Source of the DNA: Deuterostichococcus epilithicus
Taxonomy: Eukaryota > Chlorophyta > Trebouxiophyceae > Prasiolales > Stichococcaceae
Assembly: GCA_033439295.1 (NCBI GenBank)
Contig: JAVTLE010000001.1
Location: 2,232,001-2,296,000 of the forward strand
DNA length: 64,000 bases
Direction of reading: 5' to 3'
Made by a program: the position numbers and the translations under genes. This document shows positions 48,897 to 60,800 of the stretch, piece by piece. The notes below the pieces were generated by a model. The model had not been told where the DNA came from, made no database searches, and was given only the letters and a program-made list of their open reading frames with translations. How positions within the stretch are numbered: the first letter of the stretch is position 1; the number at the start of each line of letters is the position of its first letter.

Positions 48897-51800
48897 ATGC
48901 TGCGGCAAACTCAGGCGCTCATGTTGCTGATCATGGCTGCAACTTCAGCAACAGAGGCGCGTGTCAACACTTCAGGAAGCGTGGAGGCGGCCAACACTTC
49001 AACAATACAGCAGGTCTGACGCCCATGCCGAACCAGCGCTTATGCCCATGCCTATCGTCTTCAAGGTCAAAAACTAGAGACTGGCCGCCAAGACATCAGG
49101 AAACTTAAGAGTCTTCTGGCGGGCAACATTGCACCGCCGTCCGGCACAACATATTTTGCCATGTTTCGCATGTTTTACATATTTTGCCATTTTGCCATCT
49201 GATGCCTACTTTATAATTCAAGGCAGGGTCCAAGCCAGACTCATCGAGGCAANAATTGCAGTACCCCCCCACCAATGGATCTGGCTCGTTTGCAATCTGC
49301 AGGCCCGCCTGACGGCCACAGCTGACGGCTTGGTCGATATGGCGTTTGGAGTCGCAGCCGCGACCCTGAGAGGGCGACCCCGCGCCCTGGCTGCCACTGC
49401 AACGGCAAGTGGTGAGTACTGCATAACGATTGGCCCTTAAGCTTTGCCATTCACGTGGCAGATACACATCCACATCTTTTATAGAAGCACTGCAATGGCA
49501 GTCGGCATGGTAGTTACTGCATTGTACGGTTGAAAGCACCTACTCAGTTTCAAATGCAGCTGTCTCACCAACAAAAGGTGAAAACCTTCTCATCAGTGGC
49601 ATTTTCTGGCTTACAGTACTCACGGTGCCCCCGCCTGGAAAGCAAGCTCCCCCGCCGGCAAAGCGTGCGCCGCCGCCTACAAGGAAGTCTCCCCCACCAG
49701 CAGAGCGCGCCCCACCGCCAGCGAAGCGCTCCCCGCCGCCGGCGAAGCAGTCTCCTCCGCCGACAAAGCGACCCCCACCACCGGCGCAACAGCCTGCCCC
49801 GCCGGCAAAGCGCAGCCCGCCGCTGACACGGCAGTCTCCCCCGCCAACGGAGCGCGCCCCGCCGCCGGCGAAGCGCACCCCGCCGCCGGCGAGGCAGTTT
49901 CCTCCGCCGACAAGGCGACTCTCACCACCGGCGCATCAGTCGCCCCCGACAGCAATCCGCAACCCGCCGCCAACGAGGCAGTCTCCACCGCCAGCAAAGC
50001 GCGCACCGCCGCCTGCAAGGCAGTCTTCCCCGCCAGGCAAGCGCACCCCGCCGCCAGCAAGGCAGGCTCCCCCGCCGGCAAAGCGCTCCCCGCCGTCAGC
50101 AAAGCGCACCCCGCCGCCGGCAGAGCAGTCTCCGCCGCCAACGAGGCAGTCTCCTCCGCCAGCAAAGCGCGCACCGCCGCCTGCAAGGCAGGCTCCCCCG
50201 CNAGCAAAGGGTGCCNCNNCGCCAGCAAGGCAGTCTCCTCCGCCAGCAAAGCGCTCCCCGCCGCCAGCAAAGCGCACCCCGCCGCCGGCAGAGCACTCTC
50301 CTCCGCCAACGAGGCAGTCTCCTCCGCCAGCAAAGAGCGCACCGCCGCCTACAAGGCAGGTTCCCCCACCAGCAAAGGGCGCCCCGCCGCCAACAAGGCA
50401 GTCTTCCCCGCCAGGCAAGCGCACCCCGCCGCCGGCAAAGCAGGCTCCCCCGCTGGCAAAGCGCGCCCCTCCGCCAGGAAGACGTGCTTCCCCGCCAGCA
50501 ACACTTCGACCCCCCCCGGGTGCCAGGCTTACTGCACACGCACATATGTTGCGGCTGGACAATTGTTGCCGTCACAGCTGCTGCTCTGACATGCTGGAGT
50601 CATGGCAGAACTGGCACAGCCGTCAGTCTGTGCAAGTGCAACGTTATTGCTGATTGCTTGCTGGAACACATCCAATCACATGGTAGAGCATGGATCAATT
50701 TCTGCAGCTTTGATATTTGCCATCTCTGTTGTGCAGCGGTTTGCCCTTCCAGATGTGCCAACTCGGACCGCACTGGCGGTGATGGCGTCCGCTACCTGTG
50801 CCTAGACTCAGTTCATGATGCGGTGCCCATCTACTGCCGTGCCATGGAGACAGCGGATCCGCAAGAGTTTCTACCGGTGCGTACTGTAGCACCACTCGCC
50901 AAGACTACATCCTCAACTTCATTGTTGCTTACAAACAACCTATCATAGTATGTCCTGGCTTGCTGGTGCTCTCATGTCAAGTTCTGACAGTGGGTTCGAC
51001 TCCCTGCCTGTTCTCTCGTTTTGGTGTCGCCACTCCAAGTGCTCCCTCCCTTTATGGCTGGTGGAAACGCAACTGGACTGAGCGCACATCTGTGGCTGCA
51101 ACAGCTGCGAATTATAAACGGCACCTCTCACAGATACAATTACGCGTGCTACAGTGATTCAGCCTGCGCTTATTACACGAAGGTGCGCACTCAGTGTGGC
51201 CTCGAGGAAGCGAATTCCATATTGACAACTTGTTGACAGGGTGATTGCGTCGCTCCAGCTGATGCGCTGGGTAGCGAGCCACCGCATGGCGAGTGTGCCG
51301 GGGTATTGACCGCAGATTTCCATGCTGCAACCGATTCGCTTTGCTTGTAATGCTAGACTGCATGTTGCCGTGGTGATCTGCGTTGTGACTCACGGCCATT
51401 TGATCCGCACCACACAAACGCTATGCTGAAGTAGCTGTGCATGGGGCTCCGGCTCTCTTAACACGGTGACGACACGGTATGCAGGTCCGTTTAGATGTGA
51501 CCACGATGTCCATTGTTGAAGACTCTGCCTTTGCGACTTGCGATGGCTGCGGGGAGGGTGGTGAGGGCGTTGCCAAGGCGTACGGATCCGCTGGTAGCTA
51601 CGACACCGCAGACTACGATGCTGATGCAGGTGTGTGTCTGACTGCGGATGTACTACAGCTGGACCATAGCCGAGCGCATGGGTTCACTCTCAGCGTTGGT
51701 TGCACGTATCTTCTCGTGCATGTCGGCATTTGCTAACATATTGGCTGGCCCTTGGCAAGTCATCACCACGCGATACATGCATACGTTTCAGTGCGTGTTG

Positions 51801-54800
51801 AAGAGGGCTTAATGAGCCGGACAGCAACCCTATGCGCATAGGATGCTGTCCGGCTCATTAAGCCCTCTTTCAACAAAACATGTAGACTGAGGTCCCAGGT
51901 TTGACTCCCAGAAGGGGCAATTGACAGAAGGGCAGGCATCTATGCGATAGGATGCTGTCCGGCCCATTAAGCCCTCTTTCAACAGTACGTCAAGTGCCGA
52001 TGTTGACTGAGTGCATTTCGATAACGCTCAAATAAAACCACCAACTCGTGTCGGCACAGGGTATGCCAGCATCGACTTGAGAGGGACACCATTTTCAGTC
52101 AGCAAATCGGCTTACGACCTCGCATTCTATCTACCCCTCGGCTGTATCTTCCGCTACTCCCACAGTGATCAGGTGCACGCTGAAGCTTCGTCTACTTGGC
52201 TGATTGTCGACCTGCCAGACGTGAACGGCATTGCTAAGGAGGTTGGGGCTGAGACACAAGCATCGATGACAGCAGCATTATCAGCTGTGAGGCAAGGTAC
52301 AACAATGGCCCATCTGTTACATGTTGCACACAAAGCCTCCTTTGTCAGCCGAAACATGCATTTCTGAGTGTCCTTGCTGAACACGTGCAGGTTGTAGACC
52401 TGAAGGCAGGGGGCAACTGTGGTCACTTGAGCCCGGGTGAGCAGCTAAAGGAGTGATCCTCGTTCAAATGTGCTACCCAGTTGATGGTGCCATGACCTAT
52501 GTAGAAAGTCAGTGTTTGCGCTGCGAGCCCAGCGGTGCGCTCACTGGCGATGACTCGCTCACTTGCTGAGGTGTGGTCTTGCATGCCAATGACCGTGCAC
52601 AAGCCATGGACGCCTCCAGTAGGGACGGCCATATGTGCTCATCCCGGGCTGGCGCAACAGCTAACGCGTCGCACCCTGGCCCATGGGTCCGGGTGCAAAC
52701 CTCGCCGTTGCCATACATTTCCAAGCGGGTCTAAAGGATGCCGTTGATGTGGCGTCTTGCATGCGTTTATTGTACAGGCCCGTATGGTGGCGGCGCAAGC
52801 ATCTTGTTGGAGTGGACAAGCGACACAGGCGCGCTGGCGCCCAGCTTTCTTTCTGACTTACCAATCTCAGAGATTTTGCCATTTCAATCCCGACAGCATT
52901 CGGTGTCTTGCGTGCAATCGTGGTGCAGTATGGTCGTTCGTGTTGCTGCCGCTGCAGCACGATGTGGGTCGACTTTGCGTGACGCTGCCGGCACAGCTTC
53001 CGAGTTTGCAATGGCAGGGTTTACATGTTTCGCTTGCGCTGCGCGCCGAGGATTTGGTGGCTGCGGTAATTTGCGGATGTTCTATTGCGCAGGCAGGGCA
53101 TGCCCTTCCAGATGTGCCAACTCGGACCGCACTGGCGGTGATGGCGTCCGCTACCTGTGCCTAGACTCAGTTCACGACGCGGTGCCCATCTACTGCCATG
53201 GCATGGAGAGAGCGGTTCCACAAGAGTTTCTTATGGTGCGTAATGGAGCATCCTTCGCGAAGGCTAAACTATGACATAGCCTTTGGTGTTGTGAAAAAAA
53301 CAGATCTTTGTCTTGGCGCGCTAGTGCCCTCATCTCGAGTTGTGCATGTGGGACTGAATCCCATCCCGAGTTGTTCATGTGGATTTGACTCCCTGCCCAT
53401 GCTCCCATTTCTGGTGTCGCCAATCGAAGTGCTCCTTCTCTTCATGGCTGTGGAAATGCGACTGGACTAAGCGCATGTCTTTGGCTGCAATGACAGCTAA
53501 CGAGGGTGGACAGGGACACGGCCGCTCGCACATACAATTACGCATGCTATGGTGATTCGGCCTGCGCTTATTACGCGAGGGTGCGCGCTCATAGTGGCCT
53601 CATGGAAAGGCACCTTCTCTTGTGACAATCAAAAGGTGGTTGACCCGCGATGGCTGAAGCCCTTGGTGATGAGCCACCGCATGGCGAGTGTGCCATTGCA
53701 ATAATTTGCACCATCTGCACCAACAAGGCCCTTTGCCAGGGCCTTGCTTTGCCTGGGATGCGAGATTGAATGTTGCCATGGTAATTTGCGTTCTGAGGCG
53801 CGGCCTTTCATGGCCGATCGATCCGCTCCAGACAAGCACTATGGTGCAGTAATTGCGCATGGGGCTCTGCCTCTCCAACACAACGACATTATGGTACGCA
53901 GGTCCGTTTAGATGTCGCCACAATGTCCATTGTTCAAGACTCCACCTTTGCGACCAGCAATGGCGGCACACAGTTTGGTGGGAGCGACGCACCCATGGAG
54001 TACGGGTCCGCTGGTAGCTACAATCACGACGCTCCAACAGGTGTGTAGTGGCTGATTGTGGAAGTGATAAGGCTGAAACCTAGTACATGCTTGACTCAGT
54101 CACAGCGTTGTCTGCGTATGTGTTGTCGTGCATGACGGCGTGCTGCTGGTATGTTGCGCTGGGTGGCTTCTCGCAAGTCATCACACGATGTGTGCAAGTC
54201 TGTGCCCGAAGTGCCGATGCTGACTGGATGTTTTTCCGGTGAGTCGCCTGCTCGCACCAGACTTCCCCATCATGTGTCTGGCACAGGGTATGCCAACATC
54301 GACCTGAGAGGGACACCCTTTTCAGTCAGCGCATCGGCTTACGACCTCGCATCTTATTTACCCCTTGGCTGTGGCTTCCGCTACTCCCAAAATAACCAGG
54401 TGCACGCTGATTCGCGACTGTTTGCATGGCTTTGGCGACCTGCTAGACCTGAGCAGCGCTGACGAGCTTGGCACTGACTGAAGCGTTGAAGGAAGCAGCA
54501 TTATGAGCTGTGACGCAGAATACAACAACGGGGGAGCTGTTGACATGTTGCATACGCAGCCTCCGATTCAACAGCGATAACATGCATTCCTGGGTGCATT
54601 CCCTTCTGAACACATGCAGATTGTAGACCTGGAGGCAGGGGGCAACTGTGGCGATTTAAGCGCGGGTGAGAAGCAACAGGATTGTTCCTTGTTCAGATGT
54701 GCTACCCATTGGTTGTGCTGTGGCTGTATGTAGAAAGCAACGTTTGCGCTGTGAGCCCAACGGCGTAATTACTGGCACTGACTCGCTCAATTCTTTGCAT

Positions 54801-57800
54801 GCACATGACCTGGCATGAGCTATTGGCATCTCGAACGCGGACAGCCACGCTAGAAAGCTGTTGATGTGGCGCCTCGCATGGTTCTCAATACAGGCCCGCC
54901 TGGTGGCACCGCAAGCATCCCATTGGAGTGGAGAAGCCACGAAGGCACGCTGGCGCCCATCTTTCCTCTCGACACCCTTGAGTCTGTTGCAGCAGTGGTG
55001 CAGTATGGTGGTTAGTGATGGTGCCGCTGCAGCACGATGTGGGCTCGACCCCGCCTGTCGCTGCCGGCACAGCTACCGACTTTGCAAGGGCAGGGTTTAC
55101 AATGTTTCGCGCGCGCTGCTTGGCAAGAGTCTGGTGGCGGCGGTCATTTGCATATGTTGTGTGCGCAGGCAGACCGTGCCCGTCCACATGTGCCGACTCG
55201 GACCGCACTGGCGGAGACGGCTTCCGCTACCTGTGCCTGGACTCAGTTCATGGCGCGGTGCCGATCTATTGCAGCGGCATGGAGACAGCGGTTCCGCAAG
55301 AGTTTCTGCTGGTGCGTAATCGAGCATCACTCGCCAAGGCAGAATTATGAAATTTCCTTGGCGTTAAGAATCAAATCAGCTCATGTCCTGACTCTGCTGG
55401 CGCCCTCATCTCAAGTTGTGGATGTGGGTCCGACTCCCTGCCCATGCTCCCATTTGTGGTGTCGCCAATCGAAGTGCTCCCTTGCTTCATGACCGGTGGC
55501 AATGCAACTGGACTGAGCGCATACCTGTGGCTGCAATGACAGCTAACAAAGGTGGACGGGGACACTGCCGCTCACACATACAATTACGCATGCTACGTTA
55601 TGTCAGCCTGCGCTTTTTACACAAGGGTGCGCACTCAGTACGGCCTTCTGAAAGCGAATCTCCTTTTGACACTTAACAGGGTGGTTGACCCACTCTGGCT
55701 GATGCACTCGGTAGCGAGCCACTGCATGGCAAGTTTACCGTATCGCGTGGTCATAATCTGCACCACGCTGCCAGCGCTTAGTTGTGCATGTGATGCGACA
55801 TTATGTGTTGTTGTGGTGATCTGCGTGGTGTTGTGGCACACCACTTGCTTGGACATCCCTCCAAGCGCTATGCTGAAGTAGCTGAGCATGGAGCTCCGCC
55901 TGTCTCACACGACAACGGCACAGAATGCAGGTCCGTTTAAATGTCGCCACAATGTCCATTGTTCAAGACTCCACCTTTGCGACCAGCGATTATGGTACAA
56001 GGTTTGATGGGAGCACTTTACCCATGGAGTACGGATCCGCTGGTGGCCATGACTACGATTACGACGCTTACACAGGCGTGCTTCTTATTGAATTGTAATT
56101 CACTGCAGCCTAGCCGAGTACATGATAAACTCACAGCGTTGTCCGCACGTGTCGTGTCGTGCCAGCCACTGACATGTTGGGTGACTATGGCAAGTCATCT
56201 TATGATGCATGCCTATGTGTCAGTGCCCCAAGTACCGATGTTGGCTGGATTCATTTCGAGGAACCACCTGCTCGCTACAAAATCCCCCATCTTGTGTCTG
56301 GCACAGGGTATGCCAACATCGACTTGCGAGGGACGCCTTTTGCAGTCAGCGAATTGGCTTACGACCTTGCATTCTATCTACCCTATGGCTGTGGCTTCCG
56401 CTACTCCGCCAATAACCAGGTGCATGCTGATTCTTTGCATTTGCATGGAGGATTGGCGACTTGGCAGATGTGAGCAGCGTATCTGAGATTTTGGGCCTGT
56501 GACCTAAGCACTGATGGTAGCAGCGTGATGAGCTGTGAGGCAAGATACATACAACAATGGAAAAACTGTTGATGTGTTGCATACAAAGCCTCATTCATTA
56601 GCAAAAAAAAACTGCATATCTGAGTGTCCCTTCTGAACACGTGCAGGTTGTAGACCTGGAGGCAGTGGGGGGCAGCTGTGGCCACTTAATTGCGGGTGAG
56701 CAGCTACAAGACTGTTTCTTTTTCAGATGTGCTACCCAATGGATGGTGTCGTGACCTATGTGTATCTGCGTTGTGAGCCAAGCAATGCATTTATTGGCGA
56801 TGGCTCGCTCGCTTGCTGAGATGTGGTCTCGCATGCACATGGCCGTGCATGAGCCATGACAATACCAATGGGGACGGCCATACATATGTGCTCACCCGGG
56901 CTGGCGCACCAGCTGACTTTAAGCACCCTGGCCCACGAGTCCGGTCGCATCTTCCCCTTCAGAATACAATCCCAATAAGCAGGTCTACAGGATCCTGTTG
57001 ATGAAGCATACCATTCAATATAGGCCCGCCCGGTGGCAATGCAAGCATCTCATTGGAGTGGACAAGCCAAAAAGGCACGTTGGCGCCCATTTTTCTCTTG
57101 ATACTCTTGATTCTCCTGCAGTAGTGGTGCCATATAACTTTTGGTGATGGTGCCATTGCCAGCACAGCTACCAACTCTGCAATAGGCAGGGTTACAGTGT
57201 TTTGCGCGCGCTGCATGCCACGAGTCTTGTAGCTGCGGCCATTCGTGGATGTTGTTGTGCGCAGGCAGGATGTGCCCGTCCAGATGTGCCGACTCGGATC
57301 GTACAGGCGGTGATGGCGTACGCTACCTATGCCTGGACTCCGTTCATGACGCGGTGCCCATCTACTGCAGCGGCATGGAGACAGCGGCTCCACAAGAGTT
57401 TCTATTGGTGCGACACAAAGAATGTATCACTCGCAAAGGCAGACTTATGAAATATCCTTGGCATTAAGAATCAAATCAACTTGTGTCCTGGCTCGGTAGT
57501 GCCCTCATGTCGATTGTGGACGTGGGTTCGCCTCCTTGCCCGATCTCCCATATTTGGTGTCGCTGTTCAACATGCTCCCTCCCTTCATGGCTGGTGAATC
57601 AGACTAGACTGAGCGCATGTCTCTGGCAACAGCTAACGAAGTTGGACGCGGACTATGGCGGTCGCAACTACGCATGCCGCGGTGTTGCAAGTTGCGCTTA
57701 TTACACAAGGGTGCGCACTTAATATGACCTCGTGAAAGGCGATTTGCCTTTAGACACTTGAGAGTGTGAAGATGCGCTCTGCTAGCTGACGCACTTGGTA

Positions 57801-60800
57801 GAAAGCCATTGCATGGCAAGTGTGTCGTGGTCATCGTCTGCACCATGCTGCCCGCGCTTTACTTTGCCTGTGATGCGAGATTGCATGTTGCCTTGGTAAT
57901 TTACGTTTTGAGCCGCTGCCATTCATGACCAAATCATCAGCACCGGAGAAACGCTGTGCTGAGCTAGCTCAGCATAGGGCACCGCTTCTCTAACACAATG
58001 ACTTCATGGTACGCAGGTCCGTTTAGATGTGGCCACAATGTCGATTGTTCAAGACTCCACCTTTGGAACCGGCGTTTTGGGCATTCCAGATTCTGATGGG
58101 AGCGCTGCGCTCATGTCATACGGATCTGCCGGTGGCTATCCAGGTGCATGCCTTGTGCAGGTGTTTGTTGAAGGTGCAAGTGGTATGGCTGGAGCCTAGC
58201 CGAGCACATGTTTGTGGCGCAGCATTGTTTGCACGTGTCTTCTCGTGCATGACTGCCTGTTGCTGACAAATTGGGTGGCTCTTGGCAAGTCATCACGCAA
58301 TACAAGCATACGTGTCAGTGCCCCCGAGTGCCATTGTTGACTGGGTGCAATTTGGTGAATCGCCCGCTCAAAAACGTGTCCCCCATTTCGTGTCAGGATC
58401 AGGGCATGCCGATGCCAACATTGACCTGAGAGGGACGCCTTTTTCTGTCAGCGCATTGGCTTATGACCTCGCATTTTATCTACCCTACGGCTGTGGCTTC
58501 CGCTACTCCGCCAACAGCCAGGTGCGCGCTGATTCTCGTCAAGTTGCTTAGCTGATTGGCGACCTGCCAAACACCAGCAGCGTTACAGAGGATTCTGCGG
58601 CTCATCAAAGCATTGACGACAGCAGTTGAGTTGTGAGGCAAACAAGAATACAACAAAGGTGGAGCTGTGAACAGATTGCATACGCAGCCTCCGATTCATC
58701 AGCCAACACATGCTTTTCTAGGTGTCTTTTCTGACCACGTGCAGGTTGTCGACCTGGAGGCGGAGGGCAGCTGTGACCATGTGAGCGCGGGTGAGCAGCC
58801 ACAGGATTGTTCCTTGTTTAGATGTGCTACCCAATGGTTGATGCTCTGACCCGCATGTAAAAGCAATGGTTCGCTCTGTTCGCCCAAAGGTTAAATCACT
58901 GGCAATGACTTGCTCGCTTGCTGAGATGTGGTCTCGCATGCAAATGACCGTGCATGAAACCATAGGCATCTCCAACGGGGACGGCCATAAGTGCCCACCT
59001 CATGCTGGCGCAACAGACATTATGAAACACTGGCTCATGGGTCCGGCTGCAATGCTCGCCTTTGCAATGCACTCCCGAGCGGATTCACCAAATGCCGTTG
59101 ATGGGGCGCCTCGCATGGTTTTCCATACAGGCCCGCCTGGTGGCGACGCAAGCATCCTATTGGAGTGGACAAGCGACAAAGGCACGCTGGCGCCCACTTT
59201 ACTCCCGACACCCTTGGGTTCCCTGCGGCACTGGCGCAATATGGTTGTTAGTCGTAGTGATGCTGCCGCTGCAATTTGATGTGGGTTCAAGCCTGCCTGA
59301 CGCTGCCGGCACAGCTACCAACTTTGTGATGGCAAGGTTTGCAGATGTTTTGCATGCGTTGCATGCCAAAACCCTGATGGCTGCGGTCATTTGCGGATGG
59401 TGGTGTGTGCAGGCAGTTTGTGCCCGTCCACATGTGCCGACTCGGACCGCACAGGCGGAGACGGCTTCCGCTACCTGTGCCTGGACTCAGTTCATGGCGC
59501 GGTGCCGATCTATTGCAGCGGCATGGAGACAGCGGTTCCGCAAGAGTTTCTGCTGGTGCGTAATCGAGCATCACTTGCCAAGGCAGAAATATGAAATATC
59601 CTTGGCGTTAAGAATCAAATCAGCTCATGTCCTGACTCTGCTGGCGCCCTCATCTCAAGTCGTGGATGTGGGTCCCTGCCTGTTCCCCCGTTTTCAATGT
59701 CGCCACTCGGAGTGCTCTCTCCCTCGATTGGTGGTGGAAATGCGACTAGACTGAGCGCATACCTGTGGCTGCAATGACAGCTGGCAAAGGTGGACGAGGA
59801 CACCGCCGCTCACACGTACAATTACGCGTGCTACAGTGATTCAGCCTGCGCTTATTACACGAAGGTGCGGCGTTGTGGAATGCAACATCTCTTTCGACAC
59901 ATTTGCCACCAGACAGGGTGGTTGACCCACTCTGGTTGATGCACTCGGTAGCGGGCCACCGCAGCAATGGCGAGTGTGTCGTGGTTGTTAACTTGCACCA
60001 TGCTGTCTCGAGGGTTTGCTATGTCTTCAATGCGAGACCGCGCATTGCTTGGTGATCCACATTTGAGGCGCAGCCATTCAGACCGGCTGATACGCACCAG
60101 ACAAGCGCTATGCTTAAATAGCTGAGCATAGGGCTCCGCGTCTCTAATACGGTGATGTCATGGTATGCAGGTCCGTTTAGATGTGGCCACGATGTCCATC
60201 GTTCAGGATTCCACCTTTGCAACAAGCAATGGCGGTACAAAGTATGGTGGGAGCCATGCGCCCATGGAGTATGGACTTGCTGGTGGTTGCAACGCTTATG
60301 CAGGTGCATGTGTGATTGCGGAGGTAGTCCGGCTGGAACCTAGCCATGCACATGGTTGTCGGCTAGTGTCATTTGCACTCATCATGCCGACTGGCTCTTG
60401 GCAAGTCAACACACGACTGCATGCATACGTTTAATGCCCGACTGGGTGCAATTTGGATGACGGCCTGCACTGAACAACATCTCACATCTTGTGTCCGGCA
60501 CAGGGCATGCCAACATCGACCTCAGAGGGACGCCATTTTCAGTCAGCGCATTGGCTTACGACCCCGCATTCCGCAACAACCCTGGGTATAATTATCAACC
60601 CTTCGGCTTTGGCTTCCGCTACTCCGCCAATAACCAGGTGCGCGCAGGTACATTGGTCCATGCAGGACCGATTGGCGAACCGCCCAAATGTGAGCAGGAC
60701 TGTGCCGTGATTTTCTCGGGGCTGAATCACGGGGCTGACCAAAACACCGACAGAAACAGCATTGCGAGCTGTGAGGCATGATGCAACGATGGCCCAGCTA

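Larger units (their letters stand above)
50737..52860 (+). repeat. GON module 1
   Basis: Exons: 50737-50876 (CPSRCANSDRTGGDGVRYLC, ending PQEFLP), 51105-51182 (YNYACYSDSACAYYTK), 51485-51629 (VRLDVTTMSIVEDSAFATC), 52060-52172 (IDLRGTPFSVSKSAYDLAF), 52391-52436 (VVDLKAGGNCGHLS) and one from 52778 (GGGASILLEWTSDTGALAP). Phases are consistent through the first six exons. It carries a palindromic element in the intron between exons 3 and 4. Confidence 0.85.

Noticed and set aside
49625-50515. Gly/Ala-rich proteins on the minus strand opposite the proline-rich repeat
   Set aside because: They are shadows of the PPP-repeat codons; the plus-strand frame joins neighbouring exons in phase.
53480-59785. 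In-frame TGA in LWLQ-stop-QL before the second exon of GON modules 2, 3 and 5, suggesting recoding or selenocysteine
   Set aside because: The TGACAG sequence works as a 3' splice acceptor. Starting the exon after it gives matching lengths (78 or 84 nt) and phase 0 in all five copies, so no readthrough is needed.
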